Notes under the pieces: generated by a model
Told to the model about the DNA's origin: nothing
Databases searched by the model: none
The model's input: the letters and a program-made list of their open reading frames with translations, nothing else
Program-made: the position numbers and the translations under genes
DNA from: Cruorifilaria tuberocauda
Taxonomy: Eukaryota; Nematoda; Chromadorea; Rhabditida; Onchocercidae
Length of the DNA: 64,000 nucleotides
Direction: 5' to 3'
Assembly (NCBI GenBank): GCA_013365365.1
Contig: JABVXU010000264.1
Coordinates: 1 to 64,000 of the forward strand
In this document: piece after piece, positions 14,372 to 27,529 of the stretch
Layout: each line of letters starts with the position of its first letter
How positions within the stretch are numbered: the first letter of the stretch is position 1

Positions 14372-17300
14372 TTATTGCTTCATATCTCTTCGTACATCTT
14401 CAGCAAAATTATGAATGATCGCATATGCTTGAATTATATCATCAGATGTAGTTAATTCACTGCATACCGTTAAACGCAGGAAATGAATTCCATGAACAGC
14501 GGAAGATATTACATGGATACGGCGATCCTCGTTAATTCTTTGGGTTAACTCCTCGTTCATCTCATTTGTTGCGTCCTATCAATGAACAGGTAGGAAATAA
14601 TATATTATAAATATGATTACTATTAAGACTTCTTTTTACTTACTGTAAGATAATCATATAATCTGAAATATAACGAACCTTTAGACGAAAGGATACCATT
14701 CCCCAAGTTCTCGGTACGAAAAATTCAAATAAGCTATCCTTTTGGATGAGTGCTTCAAATTTCTTCGCTAGCTCGATCATCTGATATTTGTGATAAATGT
14801 AACAAAACCATCGATATGTGGTGAGAAATTAATATTCGAGGGAAATACAAAAGCAAGAATGAATAAAAAAATGACGAAACCTTTCTCAAACGCTTTTGTA
14901 AGCCAGCAATGCCAAAATTTCGCAGTACAAACCATATTTTTAACGATCGAAATCTTCTTCCAAGAGCTAATTGGAAATGCTAAAATTGTTATCTCAATCC
15001 TTGGGATGAGTGATAGTTCAAGAATAGTTTTGAGTTTTTTGTTTTTTCTTTACAGTAGAAATATGAAACTTATTCCATAATAATCTTGAGATATTGAAAT
15101 ATTGAGATTTAAATTTACCTTTTTCAGGCAATAGGATTAATCAGAAAATGTAAAAAATTATATATTTCGTTTTTCCTTTTATGGCACGAACTTTTTTATA
15201 ATACAAGCAAGAAATGATTTAAAATAGCACTCTTAACTTTGGATCTCTCAGATCAATAAAAGAAATTACCCGATAATCAATTGCACAAATCTGATTATGT
15301 TTTAGATATATCGGATTTACTGCAAAATATTTTAGTATTTGACTCCCATTTTTGAACCTGAAATTCGTATTTCTACAAGTTTCAAACAATTTTTCAGTTA
15401 TTCCCAATCATATTAGATATTTTTAAAAGAACGTTATGTAATCAAAGAAAACAAAAAAACAAAAGAATACGAGTGATGGTTATTCCAAAAATTCTTTAAT
15501 AATAATTGTAATTGAAATTTGTAATAATATGTGATACGAAATTGATAAGATAAATATATACCACATTGGAGAGCAATCAAAATTTATTGGTAATGCTTTA
15601 TGAGCATTCATATTGAATGAATCAATATATTCAAATCCACGAGATAAGTAACGATATTCAGGACAAAGTAAAAATGCTCCTACAAAAGTATATTTTTAAT
15701 TGGAATGCATAGTAATAGAAAGATTATCTCTTATTTATGAACTTGAAATTCACTGTTTTTTTAATTTCAATTTCAATGAATTTCAGTAACGATCTAATAT
15801 ATTTAGCCTATCATCCTATGAATCTCATTTTTTTTACTCAAAAATTTTTTATCTCAGTTTTTTTTTGTTTGAAATTAATTCAAATGAATTTCCAGCATAT
15901 GCAGAATCGATATGTATCCAAATATTTTCTCTCCGACATATTGGTCCAAGTTCATCTACCGGATCCACCCCACAACTTGATGTTGTACCCAATGTCATAA
16001 TAAATATAAATGGTATTAAACCATTCTTTCGATCTATCTGAAAATATGATTGAAATTTGTTCTTTCATCTTAAAAAAAGAAATGATATAGTAAATGAGAA
16101 TGAATTTACCATTATCGCTTCTTCGAGAATTTTTCCAGTGACAAAAAAATTATCAAAAGATCCACCACGTATAGTTTTGAGTTTGCGTAAACGCATACCT
16201 GCTAGCATTACACCTTTTTCCACCGATGAATGTGCCTTAAATAAGGAACCTAAACTTCAAAATCTTTTAAATTAAAAAAAAAATAACATCCGATTGTTAC
16301 TAATATATACGAAAATTCTACTGAATATTCTTTTTTCCCTTTTATTTCTCATTTTTTTCCAGATCTTTTCTCGCTCCTCACAGTATTTTCATAAGCTTGA
16401 AACTATGCTTCATTTCTTTTATGATCAGTTTAAATGATCACCTGATCGGAACAATAAGCGACTAATTTGGATGTAATGGTTGCATCATGATATGGAAAAT
16501 AGCATAATTCACCAGTCTCATCGGAAATTATCTCTGATTCCTGATTGATGATACCTTCAGATGCTTTGATACGCTGAATAGATATATTTTCACGCTGCTA
16601 TCAGACTTATAACTCAAAAAAAAAGCACTAGAATTGAATTTCTAGTTTAATTATTATTGTATATAAAATATTTTAAACATTACTGGATTGAAATATGATA
16701 ATGAAAACAGATTATCAGCAAATAATCAATGATACCTCTATAATTCGTCCTCTGGCTGCTAAAATTGCTATGTAGGTTGCATCACTGGCAGTGGTTTGAA
16801 TGATACCTATACCACATCCGGTTTTGCTATTCAGGAATTCTGCCGGTAATCCCAATGCTTTGGCTAACCAATTTGTCATCAAAATTTCAAGTTCTGTCAT
16901 GGAAGGCGATGATTTCTAGGAATTTTATCGCGATAATCAATAATTACTTGGGTAAAATTTTATCGCGATAATCAATGATTAATTTTATAGAATTTTACCG
17001 CGGTAATCAACTATTATAACTTACGAGAAGTTATACTGTTTCATTTCTATTATTTTATGAGGAGAAAAATTTGCTAATAATGAAGAAAAACCCAGAAGAA
17101 ATTCCAATATGAAAATGATCCACATGATTTTGATGATCGATCTTTTTACGTATGATTTAAAACATCACTTCCAATCGCACAAAATATGCTTAATCATTGT
17201 GTCATCTATTGCACGTTTACGTGATATTCCGTCTATTCATTTACTGTATACGTGTCTACGTGATATGCCTTTCATTTATTCATTATTCACGTCTGCATTC

Positions 17301-17974
17301 TCTTCATTAATCTCATCTACATCACATACCACTGATTATTACGTCGGATCATCAGTCCCATTACAGGTCAAAGAGCAATCTCATTAAACTATAATCTACC
17401 AATTATATATTTACTACAAGTATTGTTCGTGAAAAAAAAAAATCAGCTTTGGATAATCTTAAAAGTTAGCTGAAGATTTCAACTTACCCAACTGAATCCG
17501 ATACTTGCTAATCCACCGCTAAGAATATCACCCATAATAGACTGATAAGAAATACCGGTTGGAAAATAGGCGAAAAAATTAGGATGTTGCCAATGAGTGT
17601 TACAATCAATAACAACCTTATCGATATCATTAAAAATTTTCTCCCATTCTTCACCAATAACAGGTGGATCTGGTGGTACCTGAAATGTAAGCTTCATTTA
17701 AATTAATCTTACCAAAACTGTATTTCAGTTATCATTCATTCTTTAAGGAAACAAAAAGAATGCCTTAAAAAATTGTTCAGAATGAATTTCGTAAAATACT
17801 TTTCTTATTCAAAATTTCACATAATCTAGCAATTTCTATGAATGATCCTACCAAATCATATATGAATCCAGGTTTTACATCCGGAAACGGATCTCTTTTC
17901 CGGAGTGTTTTCCAATAATTCGCTACAAAATCAATCATCTGTCCACCATATTGTTGAAATTCGTTTCCATTCAT
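14372..17974 (-). CDS. Aromatic-L-amino-acid decarboxylase family (PLP group II)
   Basis: Such enzymes decarboxylate DOPA, 5-HTP, tyrosine, tryptophan or histidine to amines using pyridoxal phosphate. Eleven exons join in phase to 502 aa: 17974-17852, 17679-17488, 16915-16736, 16573-16442, 16235-16110, 16037-15893, 15679-15562, 15357-15270, 14979-14881, 14780-14679 and 14575-14372. Seen: [41 protein letters not shown] (His211), the PLP-ring Asp295 in HIDSAYA, the Schiff-base Lys327 in NMNAHKA, the flexible-loop Tyr in NPIYLKHNQ, and [14 protein letters not shown]. All catalytic residues I can place are kept, including the loop Tyr expected of a true decarboxylase. Oddity: exon 6 must end at G|GAAATT rather than G|GT. 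Whether it is the bas-1, tdc-1 or hdl type cannot be settled here. An acceptor (TTTTCAG) lies 12 nt before the ATG. Confidence 0.92.
16921..17025. repeat. Three 35-bp tandem repeats with internal palindrome (decarboxylase intron 2)
   Basis: Three copies with an exact 35-bp period begin near 16921, 16956 and 16991. Each carries a 12-bp perfect dyad: TTATCGCGATAA at 16925 and 16960, and TTACCGCGGTAA at 16995. They lie just upstream, in gene sense, of the acceptor of exon 3 at 16915, which lacks a good pyrimidine tract. Confidence 0.9.
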
Positions 17975-17987
17975 TGTAAGAAAGATC

Positions 17988-20798
17988 TGAAAACAAAAAT
18001 TTTTCAATAGCAATAAAAAATATTGAATGAATCATTGAAATTACGTCGTACAATTAAAGGTTTAATCGAAATTTTTTTCTTTCAAATCAATCTCAGATCA
18101 AAATTATATGTAAACTTCGAATATAATATAACTGCTGTTGATAAACAATTGAAATATTATGAAATAAAAGAAGTATTATCATCAGTTTATCAATAATAGG
18201 TAATGAGAAAGTATATAGATACTATACAGTATAATTGCTGCCTACATAAATGTCTCCAAAAATATTATTTTGGACAAATTGGACAATGAGCTATTTAAGT
18301 AATCAAACTTTCCTTCTTCGTTTTTCTTTAAGAATAATAACAAATTTAAAATAACTATAATTGAGGAAGTGATTATATACCTTAGCTTAATTTCAATCTA
18401 AGATAAATGCACTTGTTTATTTGGTTCAATTTCATAAATTGGTCTTGTCGTCGTCGAATTTCATCTAACATTTGAAAACTATCAATCATAGTCTAAAAAT
18501 ATCTCACTATCTAATATCTATTCTCGTCATTTCGAATAATAACGTATGACTGAATGATGAGAAAAGTTTTTAAATTATTTCTAATTCCTATAAAAAGTTT
18601 AATTACTTGTTAAACATTGAGCTATCATTAACCCTTTTGATTTTATTTTTAAAAATTTTTAACTTTATTATTTGCTTTAAAAAAAAATGAAAGAAAAGGG
18701 AAAGTAAAATTATAGGAATGATAATATGATATGAACTGATAATTGATATTAAATAATGACCCAGACTTTCCCTGCACAATTATATTTACCCTTACTTTTC
18801 ATCTTATCTTCACTGTCACATTTTGTATCACCATAAAAGTAATAATCATAAGTGCAGTTATTCATGGTACTTCGGTTGATCGATAACATTCCAAAGTATT
18901 TCTTAGATGAAATTGATAAATTTTTAGATAACATTGTTATGACTATGAAGCGGTATTCTTTTCATTGATAATGTCAAATATCAATCAAATTTTTTTATGA
19001 TTAAAGTTGAAAGCCATAAAAAGGTAATAAATTAAGTTCAGTTCAGTCATAGTTTTCCTGTTCATTAAATTTAACAAGGTAAGTTTAAATCAGGTACTTG
19101 CAAAATTTTAAAATTTTGGCTGTTATAAAATTTAAAAAGAAAAATTATACAGAAGCAATTATTCTTTGCAATCTCACATTTTAAAGATTTCATTTTTTCA
19201 GCCAAAAACTGTATTACTCATTCATCTAACAATTTCCATTTTTGTCGATAGCAATCATTTAAAACTAATGATTTCGTCGTATTTTTAATAGGAATTATTA
19301 AGTATAACATGTTTTCTCTGGATTATTTTAAAACGAAGTAATCGAAAGGAAATATATTTCCTCTATTTTCATGCATGAATAATAGGAAATACCGGGACTA
19401 CCGCTGTTGTATAGTATCATCTGATGGATATATGTTTTAATAGAAAGAAATTTGAGTGTCCGATCTAATGATTTTTTATAGGTATCATTCTACGGCATAC
19501 TCAAATTACACTTGAATAAATAAGATTTAAACTTCCTCAAAGAATTGCAAAACATAGAAATTAAAATTGTATAAGAAAAATAGAAACAGAAATAGATCTG
19601 ATAAAATTTAAGAACCTAGTTGATATCTGACTGATAACAATGGAACTCAAAATCATACTATCAAATTATCTTAGAACAAATAACGAGTATATCACTAATC
19701 ATTACCTATTTTTCATTTTCAACGGAACAAATTTTAAGTTCATTATTATCGGTAAAATTATTATCTATAAATTATTTCATTTTGGATTAATTCATCTACG
19801 AAAACAAGGCATTATTAGAACTATTGAAATTCTTAGAATAACAATGTCAAAAATATTGAAGGATAGAAGAAAGAAAGAGGTTTAGAATTTATTAAAGTGT
19901 TTAAGCATCGATAAAAAAAAATTCCTTGTTTCGTGTCATCATGCTTTTCGATTCATAGATGTAACTCATGATCAGCATGGATGAAAATATGAAAAAAGAA
20001 GAAAAGAGCTCATTTCAGGTAATAATTCAACAGCTAATAATTCAAGTTTTATTCGATAGTTCGAGCAATTTAAACTTTATGACTTTATGACATCTATTGC
20101 AGGAAGATGACAGATCGTCTGAATCCATAACATAATGTCAGCTGTCGTTAAGAGATCAGAAATATCATCATTTGTAATATTTTTCTCATTCTTTCTCTTT
20201 TCATATTTATTTCATCATTTTGTTTATGTTTATATTAGCGTTAAAATGTGTAAATTTCTTTTAGAAAATCTTGTCTTAATTTTGGATGCAGAAAATTCGC
20301 AAAATTTACTTTGAATCGCAAAAAGAAATTTGAAATAATAATATGGGCACGATTTTATTTCTTGAACATATTAAAATCAATTATATAATTCAACAGTTAC
20401 ATTTATTATTTCTTAAGTCTTTCTGTAAACAAAATCTGAATTAGTGGAAACAATGCTTTATTCATTATTAAGTGTTCATTCACGTTGGACAATGATTTAC
20501 AGTCCTGAAAACATGAAGATATCATTTTCCATCAGAAATTATTCTACCGACAAAATATTCACTTGTCGAAATCAGGATATATTCTAAAATTGCCACCGAA
20601 AAGCTGCACCGCATGATGTTTTTTATCAATCGAAATTTCGAGCAAAGTATGACACTGAAGTAAAAAAAACATCATAGTGTCACTAAGGAAATCACTGATG
20701 AGAATTTCAAATAAAAATGTTAAGTAATTAAGAATACACCATCAAACATAGTATCATACGATCCATATTTGAAAACTGTAAGATGAAACCTTTTACGG
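17988..20798. other. Intergenic region, no gene seen
   Basis: AT-rich sequence upstream of the decarboxylase gene and downstream of COX19. ORFs at 18749-18934 (minus) and 19640-19885 (plus) are rich in Ile, Lys, Asn and Phe with no recognisable family or splice context. The decarboxylase promoter should lie at its left end. Confidence 0.45.
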
Positions 20799-21132
20799 TT
20801 ACACTTCGTCGTTATCGGAGAAACCAAGATACTTCCATTCCTCCTGTTGCATTAGCCCTTTGTCCATCCGACATTTCAGGTAAATTTTTGCAAAGTTACG
20901 GCATTCTTCAGCCTTTTGCTGAAAAGACATACCATAGTAAGGATTAACTTTCAAGAATCAGAAAATATAGAAATAGAAAATTAGAGAATAGCACTTTATC
21001 ATTGCCCACCTCATGCTCATTCAAACAAAGCATATACTTCAGCATTTCATATCTGCATTGTCCTTCATGATCGAGAGGAAAGGATCCCTTTGTAGGAGGT
21101 GTTGGAGTGGGCACTTTCATGGGAATACTCAT
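20799..21132 (-). CDS. cox-19: Cytochrome c oxidase assembly protein COX19 (twin CX9C)
   Basis: COX19 is a small intermembrane-space protein needed to assemble complex IV, linked to copper handling. Two exons (21132-21010 and 20918-20799) give 80 aa. The hallmark PPTKGSFPLDHEGQC aligns with the PPDKGSFPLDH segment of animal COX19. The CHCH fold has two CX9C pairs: Cys26-Cys36 and Cys47-Cys57. After the second pair, RMDKGLMQQEEWKYLGFSD matches the family's CRMERKLM...LGF tail. Proteins of this kind are imported through the MIA40 relay. An acceptor (TTTTCAG) near 21180 is a candidate leader site; a minimal ATG AAG TAA lies between it and the start. It follows two small membrane-protein genes on the same strand, the nearer stop about 600 bp away. 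Confidence 0.93.
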
Positions 21133-21736
21133 CTTCGAAACAAAGTTCACTCTTACTTCATGAATTATCAAAAATGCTGAAAATTTTTTTATTGCGATCC
21201 TTTTTCTAAAACAATTCAATGAAATGTGTTATTTCTTCGTTAAATTAATATTTTACACTGAATAAATGATATTATTGATAAAATATTACAAAAATTAAAT
21301 ATCTGAAAATTCACTTCTCCTCCGCTTCAGAAGGGTGATGTTCAAAAATTTTTTAAGAAATATTTTAGAAAACGCACAAAAGTTTCGATCTTCCACAAAT
21401 AATTCCACATCAAGGATAATACTTTATATTATTAAAAAAAAGAAGGAAGTTCTCAGAACACTCACTATCACAGACTGCACAAAAAATTCGCAAAATTAAG
21501 GGTTAGTGGTAACTGCATGAAATGTTGGATCACTAATATACACAACTTATGTTGTTAGTAGGATAAATCAGAATTCTATTCATGGGAAGCAAAAGCTACT
21601 GAAAACTTGTTCTTCATCTTTATTCAATTGAAATTTTAGCATGTGGAAAAAATGGCATAAAAGCTTGAAAATTGATAAACCAAATAATATACAGGATTCT
21701 ACATATTGCGTTCTACAAATAATAAAGCAAATAAAA
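21133..21736. other. Spacer between cox-19 and the upstream small membrane gene
   Basis: AT-rich spacer holding the COX19 leader region and the 3' UTR of the upstream gene. No exon is seen. Confidence 0.4.
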
Positions 21737-22194
21737 TTAATTGTTGGTTCTGGGCCGCATCATAGATCCTTTCGTCGATTCCATCATTTTCTCAAAACGA
21801 TCCAAACTCTGAATTGGCATTGGTTTTGGAGGTTGTTTTTTCTTCCATTCTTCATATGCGAAATAAGCTGACGTACCACCTGAAATCAAAGAAAGAGACT
21901 ACATTTGACTAAGGAAATTTGGCATATTTAAGATGCAAACTTTTCCTTCCCTCAAAATGTCTGCCCTATTTTACTCTGTTTCTTTCTTATGGAAGTGTTC
22001 GTTTTGCCAAATGAGATAAATTCAGAATCACATAGAGGGATTTAACTGAGACAAAGTATGGAAAAAAGATTCAAGTGGAAATTTTAATCCTAGAATGAAT
22101 GATCATGAGAATATGCAAATTAATATAACTGCTACTTACATACAAGAAGAGAAGGAAGAATGCAAGCATGAATATAAGAAAGTTTGATTATCAT
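21737..22194 (-). CDS. Small single-pass membrane protein, 65 aa, unrecognised
   Basis: I do not recognise this protein. Two exons (22194-22140 and 21879-21737) join at T|GTAAGT and TTTCAG|GT to give 65 aa. Residues 1-25 are hydrophobic (KLSYIHACILPSLLVCG) and could be a membrane anchor or mitochondrial inner-membrane segment. A basic tail follows with EEWKKKQPPKPMPI and a terminal helix-like stretch ending RPRTNN. The start codon lies only 21 bp after the stop codon of the previous small gene, so both may be read from one pre-mRNA. The size, topology and neighbours (COX19, mL64) resemble respiratory-chain accessory or assembly factors, which is inference from context. The first exon is less certain than the second. 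Confidence 0.6.
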
Positions 22195-22215
22195 AATGGA
22201 GCAGTTTAAGAGCAA

Positions 22216-22603
22216 TCACTGCTTATCGTCTTTTTCCGGGAACCAATTGTGGTAATCTTTTCTTTTTAAACGTGTGCCGCGAAGTTGTCCACCAATTATA
22301 TCTTCTGCCTAAAAACTAATCGCAAGATTTTTGAAGAAAAAAATATCAAATTTTAAATGAACGATTATCATTAATAAAGAAGTTAAAAATTTCAAAAGAT
22401 AATGTAACAAATAAAGAAATAAATAACAGAAAACAAACCCGATAAAAATAATCAGCAATTCGAGGTACACGAGAAAACGTACTCTTTCTAAAATCCTCCG
22501 AACGTCGCCACGCAATAAAAGATGCAATGCCAGAAACGAATACAACACCAACAGTAAGATCTAGAAACCAAAGCCACTTCGGCGGTTTTATCATAAATCT
22601 CAT
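22216..22603 (-). CDS. Small single-pass membrane protein, 85 aa, unrecognised
   Basis: I do not recognise this protein. Two exons (22603-22439 and 22308-22216) give 85 aa. A basic N-terminus (MRFMIKPPKW) precedes one transmembrane segment at about residues 10-31 (LWFLDLTVGVVFVSGIASF). A basic, polar C-terminal half follows with RRSEDFRKSTFSRVPRIADY and ends FPEKDDKQ. A TTTTTAG acceptor ends about 9 nt before the ATG with no upstream exon needed, consistent with spliced-leader addition. It is the first of three minus-strand genes ending in COX19 and is divergent from mL64. A mitochondrial inner-membrane role is possible but rests on context only. Confidence 0.7.
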
Positions 22604-23033
22604 AAAAAATCACCCTAAAAATGGTGATTCATATGAGTAATTTTCAAATGATTATCATTTAATCGAAAAAAAAAATGAGAATTGACTACAATTAATCACT
22701 CCTAATTGTAACTTTGTGACATGGCATAAATTATAATTAAGTAATCTTGAGTATTACTGAAAATCACATTTTCTAGTCAATCTTATTAAACCTATAAAAC
22801 GTAAGTTAGACGTAAAAGTGACAAGGTCTGGATCAACTCAAAATACTCTACGGCTTACCTTCTCGACAAACTCTTCTCGACAAAAATGTCAAAGTTGCTT
22901 CTAAGACCGTAAGCACGGATCGAGTAGCCAACAGTAGAACCTGTATGCTGCAAATTAGCTGCCGGAAAATTACGAAGACGTTTAGCTATGTTTAGTTACT
23001 TTATCTTCATAGATATGTAATCTGACAGCAGTG
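22604..23033. promoter_or_regulatory. Shared upstream region of the small membrane gene and mL64
   Basis: About 430 bp between divergent start codons, so both promoters should lie here. Less AT-rich sequence at about 22850-22960 contains TTCTCGACAAA twice (near 22860 and 22874). An acceptor-like TTATCTTCATAG ends at 23012, upstream of the mL64 start. Confidence 0.5.
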
Positions 23034-24471
23034 ATGAAGCTTGACCGAATATCAGTAATATCTGTGATGCGATATTCATCACTCCTGGATACAACAACAA
23101 CAGCAGGAGCCTCTGATGCTATTGACAGTTCGTCAAACTTGTTGGACGGACAGTTCGATAATAGGAATACGAAAATTGTATCAAGGTAATATTAAACTTG
23201 ATTTCTTAGTACTGCAACTCCACTTCTTGCTTATGCATTTTCATCACTATTGCCATTTTATTTTTATAAGTACTATTTCGAATTATAGATTGAGTGAAAG
23301 GCATCGTTTGATTGCTGAAGGTCGCTTACCACCTGTGTCTTATGAATGGGAGAAAGAGTTATGGGCAAAACGTGAACGTTTCGGTACTTATGGCTTAGCA
23401 AGTGGTATTAATCCTGAAGAATTATGGCCAACTGTAGAAGTGAGGATTGCATTACATTTACCATTCGTTGACCTTTTTTTCTATATTTCTTTCCAAATTT
23501 AAAAGTTCAAGCAATATTGCATGGTTGACTGTGTGTTAATTGTTCATGCAATCAATTAAACTGAATTTTGCTTAATTATCATTAATTTTAAAACGAGATT
23601 TAGTTTCTATAAAATTTTTATTTTATGCCTTTTTATCATTCTTTCAAATTGCTTTGCCATATTTCAAAAAAAAAAGCTTTTTACATTTGCATTACCGGTC
23701 AAAAAAGCAATACACAATTTTAATATGGATAATTATTTCCAGGAAATTCAGGAAGAAGAAGCGGTCGGATTGTATGCGAAGTATAGTGATGTCTTGAAAG
23801 CTGTGGAAGACGCCGAAAAGTCAAAAGCTACTACTGCTTTAAAAAGGTAAATCATTCATGCGGATGGCGATTTTTTTTCGTACAGCATGCAGACATACGT
23901 TTGTAACTTGATTTTTTGTTTGCGAGTGTAATCATAATGTAAATTCTTTCATAAAGATCACAATCTGCGAGATGTTAAAATGTTGCTATTACAGGTTTAA
24001 AGAAGTGGCCGCAGCTGAAGATAAATATCCGGAAATATTGAAGGAATTTTTAGAGAGTCGAAAAGAGATAGTTCCTGTGAAATCGAGGCAGGAATTAGAA
24101 ATGGAAAAGCAAGCTAAAGATATGCTTGAATTCTACGGTTATGAAGTCTCGCCTAACGATCCACGATTCCCAATTTTGTTTGAGAAAATGACCGAAGCAA
24201 AGAAAAAAGTTAGTGCTTATCATCCGGTAGTGAAATATCGTCCTCTTTTAGCGAATTATCGGTTTTATAAGTTATGTGACGTCACTTCTTGCTTGATGAA
24301 GATTTCGATTGTTGTCTTTGATCATTTTTATTTTGTCGTTTTGATCGAACTAAATTTAGCGAGAAATTGCAGGCGGCCAAATTAGTGGAGAAAGAAGAAT
24401 TGTCACAGAAGAAGCGCACATCACGAAGAAAGGAAAAAGAGAAAAAAGAGGAATCAGATGAAAAAAAATGA
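23034..24471 (+). CDS. Mitochondrial large-ribosomal-subunit protein mL64 (CRIF1 / GADD45GIP1-like)
   Basis: mL64 sits at the exit-tunnel side of the mitochondrial ribosome and helps insert new inner-membrane proteins. Exons are 23034-23185, 23289-23439, 23743-23846, 23995-24208 and 24373-24471 (239 aa from the first ATG; 228 aa from the ATG at 23067). Family marks are RFGTYGLASGINPEELWPT, matching YGAASGV..LWPSPEQL of human CRIF1, and LEFYGYEVSPNDPRF, matching LLGYQVDPRSARF, followed by a Lys/Glu-rich coiled tail. The N-terminus is uncertain. The strong donor CAAG|GTAATA needs the frame starting at 23034. A second frame starting at 23116 looks like a real mitochondrial presequence (MLLTVRQTCW, basic, no early acid) and fits with a weaker donor at 23177 (209 aa). 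Confidence 0.85.
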
Positions 24472-24638
24472 TTTCGATGTAGTTGTCTGTTAGAAAATAG
24501 GAATAAATGATAACTGATATTCTTCGAATATTACTGATGGACATTTCTTTTGTCTGACTTATATATGGCAGATATCGTGCTAGTGTGCAATTCATGTTTG
24601 CTCTGGAATATTTATTTTTTAAATCGAAATATTTAGTA
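24472..24638 (+). promoter_or_regulatory. Short intercistronic region between mL64 and ATE1
   Basis: 167 bp separates two same-strand genes, in the range of nematode operon spacers. An acceptor (ATATTTAG) ends at 24636, 2 nt before the ATE1 ATG, which fits trans-splicing of a downstream cistron. Confidence 0.55.

Positions 24639-27529
<2,891 letters not shown>

Noticed and set aside
19640..19885. 81-codon plus ORF
   Set aside because: Composition is that of translated AT-rich noncoding sequence (Ile, Asn, Lys, Phe), with no splice or leader context and no recognisable domain.
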